A DNA stretch of 62,535 nt, taken from positions 1-62,535 of the forward strand of contig SHUM01000014.1 of NCBI GenBank assembly GCA_009691245.1. Reading direction: 5' to 3'. This DNA comes from Acidobacteriota bacterium (GTDB lineage: Bacteria > Acidobacteriota > Terriglobia > 2-12-FULL-54-10). This document shows, piece by piece, positions 53,346-61,748 of this stretch (position 1 is its first letter; every line of letters starts with the position of its first letter). A model generated the notes under the pieces. It was not told the origin of the DNA. It was given only the letters and a program-made list of their open reading frames with translations, and searched no databases. A program made the translations under genes and the position numbers.

Positions 53346-55283
53346 GTGTCTGATCTGAGCAGGCTAAAGCGATTTGCATTCCTCATTATGTTACTGGCGG
53401 GGACCGGCATCCTGCGGGCGCAGCAGACCGTCAACGTGCCCGCCGAGATGGTTCAGTACCCTGACCTGATCATCTTCAACGGCAAGATCGTCACCATGGA
53501 CGACACCACTCCCACCGGACCTGTCGGAAAAATCGTGGAGGCCATGGCCATTCGCGGCGACCGCATCCAGTTTCTTGGGAGCAGCCAGCAGGTGCAGCGC
53601 TATGCCGGCCCGCAGACCCGCAAGATCGATCTGAAGGGCAGGACGGTGGTGCCGGGATTGATCGACACGCACAACCACTTGCATGATTCGTTCATCGGCG
53701 CATGGGCGCGCAAGAACCCGCAGGAAGTGCTGCGCTTCCGCAAATCGTTCAGCGTTACGGGAAAGACATTCGAGGATTTGACGAAGGGCATCGAGCTGGT
53801 CATCAAGGAGCAGATGGCCAGCGCGCCGCCGGAACAGTGGGCCACCATCAGCCTGCCGGGCCGAGGCCCCAACGGACTGGGCATCGGCACCGTTTACATG
53901 ACCGAGAAGACGATGACGCGCGAGAAGCTGGATGCGCTCGCGCCCACGCGCCCGGTGGCCGTCGATACCGAGTCCGCGTTCCTGCTCAACACGGCCGGGC
54001 GCGATGCCTATATGAAGATGTTCGAGGTGGACCCGACCGCAGAGAACGAGGCCAGCACACTGCTCAATCCGCAGATCGGCCGCACGCTGATCACCGAGCA
54101 GTATTTCCGGACCCGCGTCCCGCTCCTCGCCAATATTGTGGAGGACGGGCTGAAACATTTTGCCGCCCTGGGATTCACCACGTTCAGCTCGCATATCGTG
54201 GGATTCCCGATTCACGATGCGTATACGAAGCTGGCACGTGAAAACCGTCTGCCCGTGCGTTTTGGATTCGCGCATCGCTACTGTCAGGTGATGGCGGTGG
54301 ACATCTCGGGCTGTTTCGCGCGGCTGGGCGATATGGCGGGATTTGGTAACGACTACTTCTGGAACGTGGGCGTAACACTCGGCGGGCTGGATAGTGACGC
54401 GCCGGGCATATGCAGCACGATGGAGGCCGTCCCGCAGATCAAGGCCATGGAGGATTGCCGCTTCATGCCCGGCACGCCGTATCACGATGCCATCTACACT
54501 GCGTTCCGCTCGCATCTGCGCTATGTGGTTAATCACGTAATGGGCGACCGGAGCATGGACATCTTCCTGGATATTGTCGACAAGGCCATGAAGGATGATC
54601 CCAGCATGGATTTAAACTACATCCGCTCGCTGCGCCTGAGTTCGGACCACTGCGGATTCTATCCGCGACAAGACCAAATTCCTCGTATGGCGAAATTTGG
54701 AATGCATTTTAGCTGCGGCCCCAAAGAGATCGACGACATGGGCAGCTACATTCCCAAGATTTATGCGGAACGCTATGCCAAGCAAATTGAGCCGATCAAG
54801 AGCATGTTGGCCGGGGGACTCATCGTGGCCAACGAAGGCGCCGGCAACGGCCTGGACGACGTGAACCCCACGGCATTCGCGCGGTACTTTCCCTTCATCA
54901 GCCGCAAGCGTACCAATGGCGTGTTGATCGCGCCGGAAGAAGCGATTGACCGCGTGCAACTGCTCAAGATGTCCACTTCATTCGCCGCTTCCTACCTGAT
55001 GCGGGAGAAGGAAATTGGAACACTCGAACCCGGCAAGATGGCCGACTTCGTGGTCTTCAACAAGGACTACTTCACCATCCCGGAAGCGGAGATTACCAGC
55101 GTGGTTCCGCTGATGGTGGTAACGGGCGGCAAGACCATTGTGCTGCGCGACGAATACGCCAAGGAAGCAGGCATGCCCGCCGTGGGTCCTCAGCTCAAGT
55201 TCAGTTACGAAGTGCCCAGGGCTAACGCGCAAGCGCGAGACGGCGACGCCATGGACGCCACCGAGTTGCTCAGACGTAATTAG
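53346..55283 (+). CDS. Secreted amidohydrolase, paralogue A
   Basis: About 645 residues from the GTG at 53346, with GGAGG 5 bases upstream; an ATG at 53316 adds ten residues. The signal segment (FAFLIMLLAGTGILRAQQ) leads to DLIIFNGKIVTMDDTTPTGP and the metal motif VVPGLIDTHNHLHDSF. Later elements are SLRLSSDHCGFYPRQDQIP, KFGMHFSCGPKEIDDMGSYI and EIGTLEPGKMADFVVFNKDY, in the YtcJ-like order. It differs from most amidohydrolases in the long insert between residues 100 and 300. It is about 50 bases downstream of the receptor gene and very similar to the next gene. Confidence 0.85.
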   Translation: MSDLSRLKRFAFLIMLLAGTGILRAQQTVNVPAEMVQYPDLIIFNGKIVTMDDTTPTGPVGKIVEAMAIRGDRIQFLGSSQQVQRYAGPQTRKIDLKGRTVVPGLIDTHNHLHDSFIGAWARKNPQEVLRFRKSFSVTGKTFEDLTKGIELVIKEQMASAPPEQWATISLPGRGPNGLGIGTVYMTEKTMTREKLDALAPTRPVAVDTESAFLLNTAGRDAYMKMFEVDPTAENEASTLLNPQIGRTLITEQYFRTRVPLLANIVEDGLKHFAALGFTTFSSHIVGFPIHDAYTKLARENRLPVRFGFAHRYCQVMAVDISGCFARLGDMAGFGNDYFWNVGVTLGGLDSDAPGICSTMEAVPQIKAMEDCRFMPGTPYHDAIYTAFRSHLRYVVNHVMGDRSMDIFLDIVDKAMKDDPSMDLNYIRSLRLSSDHCGFYPRQDQIPRMAKFGMHFSCGPKEIDDMGSYIPKIYAERYAKQIEPIKSMLAGGLIVANEGAGNGLDDVNPTAFARYFPFISRKRTNGVLIAPEEAIDRVQLLKMSTSFAASYLMREKEIGTLEPGKMADFVVFNKDYFTIPEAEITSVVPLMVVTGGKTIVLRDEYAKEAGMPAVGPQLKFSYEVPRANAQARDGDAMDATELLRRN

Positions 55284-55314
55284 TGAGGATCGCAAATAGT
55301 TGTGCGCCGGTTCT

Positions 55315-55451
55315 CCGTCAGGGCACGACTTTAGTCGTGCCGACGCAGGCTGATTTGAATGAGGCTTTAACCCCTGAGATGTGTCCCTCGGCGGTTAGAA
55401 CCGCTGGGTTGCAAGTGGGTTTTCGGCACGGCTAAAGTCGTGCCCTGACGG
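55315..55451. repeat. 28-bp inverted repeat (GGCACGACTTTAGTCGTGCC family)
   Basis: Arms at 55315-55342 and 55424-55451 are complementary except at one position. The left arm itself contains the palindrome GGCACGACTTTAGTCGTGCC. A small hairpin (GCGGTT/AACCGC) lies in the 81-base centre. The element occupies the gap between two paralogous amidohydrolase genes on the same strand, so it may separate their transcription. Confidence 0.8.
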
Positions 55452-55520
55452 GGAACTTGCGCGCGCTATTATGTGATAGTCGGTATTTCTAGTTTGCAGT
55501 GTGGAGTCGAGGAGGGTCCC

Positions 55521-57500
55521 ATGTTCGGAGCCATGTTCGAAGTAAGTCAGACAGTGAGATTGCTTTCATTGAGTCTGTTGCTGATGGTGACGGGAGTCGT
55601 CCAGGCGCAAAATACGCTGACGGTACCGGCGGAGCTGGTGCAGTTTCCAGAGATGATTATTCATAATGCAAAAATTGTTACCATGGACGACACAGCGCCC
55701 AATGGCACGGTGGGCAGCACCTTCCAGGCAATGGCGATTCGCGGTGACACCATCTACCTGCTGGGCACCGACGCGCAAGTCCTGCGTCTGGCCGGTCCGC
55801 AGACGCGCAAGATCGATCTGAAAGGCCGCACCGTGGTGCCCGGACTGATCAACACCCACAATCATCTTCATGGCGGCTACATCTCCAACTGGCTCAAGAA
55901 ATTTCCAGAAGAAGAAGCCAAAATGCGGGCCCTGCAAAATCGCAGAAACTTTAGCGTAACGGGAAAGAGCTTTGACGAGTTGACGAAAGGAATTGAGCTG
56001 GTAATCAAAGAGAAGATGGCGGACGCTCCGCCGACCCAGTGGGCGGCCATCTCCGTTCCCTCGCGCGGCAAGTACGGCTTCGGCATCGGCACTCCCTACG
56101 TAATCGACGGAGGAATCACGCGTCAGGACCTGGATACGCTGGCTCCCCAGCGCCCCGTCTCGGTTAGTGGCGAGGGTGTCGAGCTAATGAACACGGCCGC
56201 GCGCAACGCATTGCTGGACCTGTTCCGGCTGGATCACACCGATGAGGCCGAATACTACACCATGATCGGTTCCGGCGGCGACACTCCATCGAATGTCTCT
56301 ACCGGCGAAGGCTTCACAGAACAGTTTTGGGCATCCCGCGTTCCTATGATGGCCGACGGTCTCGAAGATGGATTGAAGCATTTCGCGGCGCTGGGCTGGA
56401 CGGGATTCAGCTCGCATATTATCGGCTTGCGCATCTATGACGCCTATTTAAAGCTGGCGCGCGAAGGACGTATGCCGGTACGCTTTGGCTACGCCGACCG
56501 CAACTGCCAGATCATGGTGGTGGATATTCCGGCATGCTTCTCCCGCAAGCAAGACATCGCCGGAGTGGGCGACAAATATTTCTGGAACGTCGGCGTTACT
56601 CTCGGCGCGCTCGATCATGACGCCCCAACCATCTGCCACACCATGGAGGCCAGTCCCAAAATTAATGCCTTGCAGAAGTGCTATGCGGAGCCGGGCGGAC
56701 CTTACAACGAAGCCATCTACACGGCCATCCGCCAGCGCCTGCGCTACGTGGTGAACCATGTGATGGGCGACAAGAGCATGGACCAGTTCATGGACATCAT
56801 CGAGCGGGCGATGAAGGACGATCCAGGCATCACGCTCGAACATATCCGTTCGCTACGCCTGAGCGCGGACCACTGTGGATGGTACCCGCGCCTCGATCAG
56901 ATTCCGCGCCTGGCAAAGTTCAACGTTCAACTCAGTTGCGGTCCCAAGGAGATTGACGATCAAGGAGCCTTCATCCCTAAAATTTTCGGGGAGAAATATG
57001 CGAATCGAATTGGGCCCATGCAGAGCGTGTTCAAAGGAGGCGTGATTGTCTCGGTGGAAGAGACGCAGGCGGATGGTCTGGAAAATCCCGCGCCGACCAC
57101 CTTCGCGCGCGTGTACCCATATATTACTCGCAAGCGGTCCGATGGCGTTTCCATCGCGCCGGAGGAGGCCATCAACCGAATCCAATTGATGAAGATGATG
57201 ACCTCGAATCCATCGCTATTTATGATGAAAGAGAAAGAAATTGGGACACTGGAAAAGGGCAAGCTGGCGGATTTCGTGGTTCTCAGCAAGGACTACTTCT
57301 CCATTCCAGAGGCGGACATTCCAACCGTCTATCCATTGATGACCGTAGTGGGCGGCAAGATGATCGTGCTGCGCGACGAGCTGGCGCGAGACATCGGCCT
57401 AACCGCCGTGGGACCGCAACTCAACTTCATCTCCAAGGCTCCAGGAAGGGAAGACCGCGACGATTGGATTCCCAGCGCGGAGTATTTTACGGAGCAGTAG
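55521..57500 (+). CDS. Secreted amidohydrolase, paralogue B
   Basis: 659 residues from the ATG at 55521, preceded by AGGAGGG. The signal segment (TVRLLSLSLLLMVTGVVQAQ) leads to MIIHNAKIVTMDDTAPNG and the metal motif VVPGLINTHNHLHGGY, with Asn where the paralogue has Asp. The remaining motifs (RSLRLSADHCGWYPRLDQI, FNVQLSCGPKEIDDQGAFIP, EIGTLEKGKLADFVVLSKDY) match paralogue A closely. Tandem duplication with divergence of substrate range is likely. An intrinsic terminator follows. Confidence 0.85.
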   Translation: MFGAMFEVSQTVRLLSLSLLLMVTGVVQAQNTLTVPAELVQFPEMIIHNAKIVTMDDTAPNGTVGSTFQAMAIRGDTIYLLGTDAQVLRLAGPQTRKIDLKGRTVVPGLINTHNHLHGGYISNWLKKFPEEEAKMRALQNRRNFSVTGKSFDELTKGIELVIKEKMADAPPTQWAAISVPSRGKYGFGIGTPYVIDGGITRQDLDTLAPQRPVSVSGEGVELMNTAARNALLDLFRLDHTDEAEYYTMIGSGGDTPSNVSTGEGFTEQFWASRVPMMADGLEDGLKHFAALGWTGFSSHIIGLRIYDAYLKLAREGRMPVRFGYADRNCQIMVVDIPACFSRKQDIAGVGDKYFWNVGVTLGALDHDAPTICHTMEASPKINALQKCYAEPGGPYNEAIYTAIRQRLRYVVNHVMGDKSMDQFMDIIERAMKDDPGITLEHIRSLRLSADHCGWYPRLDQIPRLAKFNVQLSCGPKEIDDQGAFIPKIFGEKYANRIGPMQSVFKGGVIVSVEETQADGLENPAPTTFARVYPYITRKRSDGVSIAPEEAINRIQLMKMMTSNPSLFMMKEKEIGTLEKGKLADFVVLSKDYFSIPEADIPTVYPLMTVVGGKMIVLRDELARDIGLTAVGPQLNFISKAPGREDRDDWIPSAEYFTEQ

Positions 57501-57524
57501 TGTAGAGTCCATCACATGTTGAGC

Positions 57525-57559
57525 GGGGCGCGGCTGCAAGTGTTACCGCGCCCCTTTTT
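57525..57559 (+). terminator. Intrinsic terminator after amidohydrolase B
   Basis: GGGGCGCGG (57525-57533) pairs perfectly with CCGCGCCCC (57546-57554) across a 12-base loop, followed by TTTTT. It lies 25 bases after the amidohydrolase stop and ahead of the TPR gene, so those genes are probably separately transcribed, at least in part. Confidence 0.85.
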
Positions 57560-57577
57560 CAATCAGGAGACACTCCC

Positions 57578-59035
57578 ATGAAGATGTTTCAGGCATGGGT
57601 TATGCTGGCCCTGCTATGGTGGCCCCTAACCGGAGCGTGGGCTCAGGAAGAGCTTTGGAAGCAGCAAATGAGCGCTGCTTCCGATGCCCTCCAGAAAAAC
57701 GACATGCGCGAAGCCATGCTCGCTTTTCGCGCCGCCATCCGGGAAGCGGAAAAGTTGGGGCTGGAAGACTCGCGTCTGGCCAGCACTTTGGCGCTGGCCG
57801 CCACCTTCCTGATTTCGCAGCAACAGTTTGCCGAGGCGGAATCGTTCCTTCAACAATCCCTGTCGATCCGCGAAAAAAGTTTAGGGTTGGATCATCCTGA
57901 GGTGGCCGCCACGTTGGATCGTATCGCGAGCTTCTACGAAGGTCAGGGAAGTCGCGCTCCGGCCGAAACTGCGCTACTCCGATCGCTCAAAATTCGTGAA
58001 CAACAGTTTGGCGGAGAGCATCGCGAAGTGGATGCCAGTATCAATCGGCTGGCTATAATGTATGACGCGCAAGGCCGCTACGACGAAGCCGAACCACTAC
58101 TGAAACGTTCCCTTGCGATTCGCGAAAAGCTTCTGGGACTGGATGATCCTTTGGTGGCCGCGACCATGAACAACCTCGGCGTGGTGTATCACAACAAGGC
58201 CAATCTGGCTGAGGCCGATTCGTTCATCCGTCGCGCCTTGCAAATTCGAGAGAAGCATTTCGGCGAGCGGCATATGGAAACGGACAACAGTATTAGCAGC
58301 CTGGCTGGCGTCTACAGCGATCAGGGCCGCTACGCGGAAGCGGAAAAGTTACTGACACGGTCCATGATCATCCGCGAAAATTCCTTGGGCGTGAAGAATC
58401 CCATGGACCCGATGATCGCCGCGGGTTTGAAAGAACTGGCCGCGGTGCGCATGGCGTTGGGAAAATTCCCCGAAAGCCAAGGCCCGCTGGAACGCGCCTT
58501 GATTATCGAGGAGAAGCTTCTCAGTAAGGAGCATCCGCTTTTGGCGGTGACCTTAACCGACCTGGCTCGCGTGCACCAAAATCAGAAGCACTACGCAGAC
58601 GCTGAAAAATCACTGAAGCGCGCCCTGGCGATCCAGGAAGCGACTTCAGGGCCAGAGCACTTGAGCGTCACCGCCACGCTCAACTCGTTGTCGGAGGTGT
58701 TCGCGAGCCAAGGGCTCTACGGCAGCGCGGACCCACTACTGAAGCGTTCGCAGGCGATTCTGGAGAAATCCGGGCCGGAGGGGCAACTGAATCTCGCCGC
58801 CACCTTGGATCTGCGGGGGAAACTCTATTCCGCCCAGAAAAAATACAAAGATGCGGAACCTTTTTTCAAACGCTCATTGGAAGTTGCCGAAAAAACTCTT
58901 GGAGCGAATCACCCGTTTTTGGCGGAGATATTGATGCACTATGGTGATCTGTTGCGCAAGACGTCTCGAGCGGGCGAGGCAGCGAGTTTCGAGACCCGCG
59001 CCGCAAGTCTCCGAACCACGCAACAGACCAGGTAG
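57578..59035 (+). CDS. Secreted TPR-repeat protein (kinesin light chain-like repeats)
   Basis: 485 residues with a signal peptide (FQAWVMLALLWWPLTGAWAQ). About ten 42-residue tetratricopeptide units follow, seen as repeated AESFLQQSLSIREKSLGLDH, EPLLKRSLAIREKLLGLDD and ADSFIRRALQIREKHFGERH. This is the TPR_10/12 (kinesin light chain) subtype. The repeats form a superhelix for binding proteins; no catalytic domain is present. Preceded by AGGAG before the ATG. Its stop is 3 bases ahead of the start of the split beta-propeller gene, so the two are surely co-transcribed and the TPR protein may be its partner. Confidence 0.85.
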   Translation: MKMFQAWVMLALLWWPLTGAWAQEELWKQQMSAASDALQKNDMREAMLAFRAAIREAEKLGLEDSRLASTLALAATFLISQQQFAEAESFLQQSLSIREKSLGLDHPEVAATLDRIASFYEGQGSRAPAETALLRSLKIREQQFGGEHREVDASINRLAIMYDAQGRYDEAEPLLKRSLAIREKLLGLDDPLVAATMNNLGVVYHNKANLAEADSFIRRALQIREKHFGERHMETDNSISSLAGVYSDQGRYAEAEKLLTRSMIIRENSLGVKNPMDPMIAAGLKELAAVRMALGKFPESQGPLERALIIEEKLLSKEHPLLAVTLTDLARVHQNQKHYADAEKSLKRALAIQEATSGPEHLSVTATLNSLSEVFASQGLYGSADPLLKRSQAILEKSGPEGQLNLAATLDLRGKLYSAQKKYKDAEPFFKRSLEVAEKTLGANHPFLAEILMHYGDLLRKTSRAGEAASFETRAASLRTTQQTR

Positions 59036-59038
59036 GCA

Positions 59039-60484
59039 ATGCAGCTGGGAGGCCCGATGCTTCATCATTCGCGTTTCAGTCCCGGATACGCTCGCATTGC
59101 TGGAGTGTGCTTCGTGGTGTTCGTCGCTGGCTGGATATTGTTCGCCGGCAGAGATGGATGGAGGGAAGGGAGCCTCGGCTCTCAGGTTGCTGCGCGCAAA
59201 CCCCGCGGACAAGCCCAGCTCGTTTCGATTCAGCCGCTCCCGGAGATGAGCGGGGCCATCTGCGACTTGGCGCCAGCCGCGGCTTCGACCTCGCTGCGAA
59301 CCGCGATGCAGGAAGCACGGCAGACTGCTTCTCCGGATGCGAGTGAGCAGTTGGAGATTCAGAAGCGGCCTCCTTTGCGGGTGATCCGCGATCCTTATTC
59401 CGCGTTCAGCTCCGTGGCCGTGGACCCCATACGCGATGAGGTGATCTTCACCGACGAGAATCTCTTCCAGTTGGTGGTCTATGATCGCTTGGCCAACACG
59501 CCTGCGTCGGCCAAGATGACCGAACCCAAGAGGATCATCGGCGGATTGAATACCAAGATCGAGTTCAATTGCCACGTCTACATCGATCCGAAAACCGGTG
59601 ACCTGTACACCATCAGCCACGATTCGGACGGCATGCCGATGACTGTTTTCAACCGGCAGGCCAAGGGCGATGTGCCGCCGACCCGGGAGCTTGACGTGCC
59701 CAAGGGCACCTACGGAATTGCGGTGGACGAAGTGGCCGAGGAAATGTTTTTTGCCATCGAGCATGATTCGGCCGTCTCAGTCTACAGGAAATATGCGGAG
59801 AAGGATGAAGCCCCGATTCGCCTGATTCAAGGCGACAGGACATTGCTGGGCGACGCTCACGGAATCGCTCTCGACACCAGGAAGCAATTGATGTTTGTCA
59901 GCAACTACGGATACTCATCGAGCCGCGCCGCCGCGCCGCCGGGGGGAGCGGGGAGACGGCGGAGGAGCGAGGAGAAACCGAACTGGCCGCTGCAACGCAG
60001 CGTCGCGATTCCCGGCACGGGCAAAATCCTTCAGCCTTCCATCAATGTCTATCCCATCAAGGCGCATGGAGACATCCCGCCCCTGCGGATCATTCAGGGA
60101 CCGAAAACACAAATCAACATGCCGTCGCACTTGTTCATGGATGAGGGGAACAACGAACTCTTTGTAGCCAACGATATGGGCAACTCTATTCTGGTGTTCG
60201 ATGCCTCCGCCAGCGGAGACATAGCCCCCAAGCGCGTGCTGAAGGGGCCCAAGACGATGATCCAGAACCCCACCGGGGTGTTTGTGGACTTGAAGAACGA
60301 TGAGCTTTGGGTGGCCAACTTCGGTTCCCGCGCGGCCACCGTCTTCAAGCGAATGGCGGCGGGAGATACTGCTCCGCTGCGCATCATCCGCAACGGCCCC
60401 CTCGATGCTCCCGGCCTGATGATCGGCAATCCGGGTGCGGTGGGATATGACACCAAACGCGAAGAGATTCTGGTTCCTAACTGA
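59039..60484 (+). CDS. Secreted NHL-type beta-propeller protein, upstream half ending at an in-frame TGA (copy 2)
   Basis: 481 residues with an N-terminal membrane/signal segment (RIAGVCFVVFVAGWILFAGR). Blades of about 45 residues show the same pattern as the 36098-37357 protein, for example HGDIPPLRIIQGPKTQINMP and ELFVANDMGNSILVFDASAS. A basic, Pro-rich insert (PPGGAGRRRRSEEKPNWP) replaces a loop. The frame ends KREEILVPN-TGA, and the blade's remaining strands continue downstream in frame. It begins 3 bases after the TPR gene. The start could also be the ATG at 59057, which follows GGGAGG. Function is unknown; a surface lactonase or redox enzyme is possible. Confidence 0.8.
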   Translation: MQLGGPMLHHSRFSPGYARIAGVCFVVFVAGWILFAGRDGWREGSLGSQVAARKPRGQAQLVSIQPLPEMSGAICDLAPAAASTSLRTAMQEARQTASPDASEQLEIQKRPPLRVIRDPYSAFSSVAVDPIRDEVIFTDENLFQLVVYDRLANTPASAKMTEPKRIIGGLNTKIEFNCHVYIDPKTGDLYTISHDSDGMPMTVFNRQAKGDVPPTRELDVPKGTYGIAVDEVAEEMFFAIEHDSAVSVYRKYAEKDEAPIRLIQGDRTLLGDAHGIALDTRKQLMFVSNYGYSSSRAAAPPGGAGRRRRSEEKPNWPLQRSVAIPGTGKILQPSINVYPIKAHGDIPPLRIIQGPKTQINMPSHLFMDEGNNELFVANDMGNSILVFDASASGDIAPKRVLKGPKTMIQNPTGVFVDLKNDELWVANFGSRAATVFKRMAAGDTAPLRIIRNGPLDAPGLMIGNPGAVGYDTKREEILVPN

Positions 60485-61285
60485 GTGATGCATCCGCAGA
60501 TTGCGGTCTTCGCCAGGCTGGCGAATGGCGCGCCCAAACCGGTGCGGCAGATTCATGGACAGAAAACAATGTTATCGCGGACGGTCCACGCAATTGCCTA
60601 TGATGAGATTCACGATGAGATCGTGGTGCCCAATCAATTCGCGCAGGCCATTCTGACATTTCGCGGAGGAGCGAATGGGGAAGAGCCGCCGCTGCGCATC
60701 ATTAACGGTTCGCTGACGCAATTAGAGGCCCCGGACCGGCTGGGAATTGATCCGGTGAATAACGAAATACTTGTTCCGGAAAGTGGGCGCGTGCTGGTCT
60801 ATCCCCGCGAGGCGAACGGCAACTCGGCCCCCAGCCGCATCCTGGAAACCGAAGGCGGCATGGGCGGATCGGTTGCGGTGGACTCGCTCAATAATCTGCT
60901 GGTCACTGCTGGATCGTCAATCAAGATATTCAGCCGCTCAGGCAAAGGGAAAGTCCAGCCACTACGAATCATCGGCGGACCCAAAACGCGCGATATGATC
61001 AATGGCAGCAAGAATATCGTTCTGCATCCGGCACGTGGATGGATCGTGGTGGCTAACCAGGGCGTCAACAGCCATCCCCCGATTGACTACTCCGAGGGAT
61101 CATTCGTCGGCGTTTGGAGCATTCACGATAGCGGCGACGTTCCGCCCAGGTGGACCATCGGCGGCCCCCATGGCGCACTGCGCCAGGCGCGTGGCGTAGC
61201 GCTGGATCTCAAGAATAAGTCTGTCATTGTCTCAGACAAATATCTGAATGCAGCTTTAACGTATTACTTTCCGGAAATGTTTTGA
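60485..61285 (+). CDS. Beta-propeller protein, downstream half after an in-frame TGA (copy 2)
   Basis: 266 residues in the same frame as 59039-60484, starting GTG (VMHPQIAVFARLANG) right after TGA 60482-60484. Further blades are seen in EIVVPNQFAQAILTF, LEAPDRLGIDPVNNEILVPE and VALDLKNKSVIVSDKYL. No signal peptide, no ribosome site at correct spacing, and the frame begins mid-blade, exactly as in the other copy. A joint protein of about 748 residues with one residue at the TGA is the likely product. Reinitiation is the alternative, and would leave an unexported half-propeller. Confidence 0.7.
   Translation: MMHPQIAVFARLANGAPKPVRQIHGQKTMLSRTVHAIAYDEIHDEIVVPNQFAQAILTFRGGANGEEPPLRIINGSLTQLEAPDRLGIDPVNNEILVPESGRVLVYPREANGNSAPSRILETEGGMGGSVAVDSLNNLLVTAGSSIKIFSRSGKGKVQPLRIIGGPKTRDMINGSKNIVLHPARGWIVVANQGVNSHPPIDYSEGSFVGVWSIHDSGDVPPRWTIGGPHGALRQARGVALDLKNKSVIVSDKYLNAALTYYFPEMF
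60509..60525 (+). promoter_or_regulatory. Candidate SECIS-like hairpin 24 nt after the TGA (copy 2)
   Basis: UUCGCC-AGGCU-GGCGAA forms a perfect 6-bp stem with a 5-base loop. The stem is identical to that of the first copy (36057-36073), the distance from the UGA is the same, and the loop differs but keeps a G in its first two positions. These are the constraints described for bacterial selenocysteine insertion elements. Confidence 0.45.
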
Positions 61286-61316
61286 ATCGGAATGCAGCAG
61301 AAAGAACAGTCTGTCT

Positions 61317-61353
61317 GGAATGGTAGGCGCGTGGGGACTCGAACCCCAGACCT
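61317..61353. repeat. 37-bp direct repeat, copy A (tRNA 3'-end sequence)
   Basis: Identical over 37 bases to 61638-61674. Read on the minus strand it is the T-arm and 3' acceptor strand of a tRNA with encoded CCA (core GGGGTTCGAGTCCCC). The two copies flank a GIY-YIG nuclease gene. Confidence 0.9.
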
Positions 61354-61380
61354 TCCCGATGGCATCGGGACGCTCTAACC
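61321..61380 (-). pseudogene. tRNA-like 3' fragment (D-loop to CCA) with anticodon-like GCC
   Basis: On the minus strand GGTTAGAGC looks like a D-arm 3' half. It is followed by a 5-bp stem TCCCG-ATGCCAT-CGGGA with a GCC in the anticodon position, then the T-arm and CGCGCCT-A-CCA. The 5' acceptor strand that should pair with CGCGCCT (AGGCGCG) and the 5' D-arm are absent, replaced by the end of the GIY-YIG gene. It cannot fold into a full tRNA. It looks like a tRNA-derived tail linked to the nuclease gene. Confidence 0.6.
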
Positions 61381-61629
61381 GTGCGCGGAACCTGCAATCA
61401 GCTGATCCATTGCTTGGCGCGATTTCCAACTTTTCACCTGACGCTCCCGCTGCCTGGCTAGCGGCAAACTCTCGTACGCTTCCTGATAGACCAGTATCCA
61501 GGGTCCACGCCCACGAGTATAGGCGCTGTGTCCGCGCGCATGTTCACTCAGCCGACGAACCAAATCATTCGTGGACCCAATGTAGAACCGGTCCGCTGTC
61601 TGACTCTTCAATATGTACAGGTGTGCCAT
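61375..61629 (-). CDS. GIY-YIG nuclease family protein
   Basis: 84 residues from the ATG at 61629 (MAHLYILKSQTADRFYIGST), giving the GIY-YIG core LYILKS-(x)n-YIGST, the conserved Arg in NDLVRRLSEH and the Glu/Lys-rich end (LARQRERQVKSWKSRQAMDQ). This is the UvrC/homing-endonuclease N-terminal fold in single-domain form. The frame to 61686 upstream reads through tRNA sequence and is not coding. The gene lies between two copies of a tRNA-derived direct repeat, so it is probably carried by or linked to a tRNA-associated mobile unit. The role of such stand-alone proteins is unknown. Confidence 0.8.
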   Translation of the reverse strand: MAHLYILKSQTADRFYIGSTNDLVRRLSEHARGHSAYTRGRGPWILVYQEAYESLPLARQRERQVKSWKSRQAMDQLIAGSAHG

Positions 61630-61637
61630 GCAAAATC

Positions 61638-61674
61638 GGAATGGTAGGCGCGTGGGGACTCGAACCCCAGACCT
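61638..61674. repeat. 37-bp direct repeat, copy B (tRNA 3'-end sequence)
   Basis: Exact second copy of 61317-61353, 284 bases away from the end of copy A. It is part of the tRNA-Val(GAC)-like fragment at 61642-61686. Confidence 0.9.
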
Positions 61675-61686
61675 CCACCGTGTCAA
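61642..61686 (-). pseudogene. tRNA-Val(GAC) 3' fragment, candidate attachment site
   Basis: The minus strand reads TTGACACGGTGGAGGTC, then a T-arm and CGCGCCT-A-CCA. This is the anticodon-loop-to-3'-end half of a tRNA-Val with anticodon GAC; AGGCGCG/CGCGCCT with A73 is a known bacterial tRNA-Val acceptor. Sequence upstream (61687 onward) has no tRNA similarity, so homology stops precisely at the anticodon loop. This is the usual cross-over segment for integrases that target tRNA genes, so it may be an att site. Confidence 0.65.
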
Positions 61687-61748
61687 TTTTGAGCAACCAA
61701 CCCTAAAACCTAATGCTTGCCTTGCTTTACCGCGATTTGCTCGTCAGC

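Noticed and set aside
60485-60493. TGA-GTG-ATG as an ordinary stop-start coupling in the propeller gene
   Set aside because: Kept as an alternative only: coupling would not require the same frame in both paralogues, and the downstream half would lack an export signal and the first strand of its blade.
61321-61380. Functional tRNA with anticodon GCC
   Set aside because: The 5' acceptor strand and 5' D-arm are missing and the flanking bases do not pair with the acceptor 3' strand.
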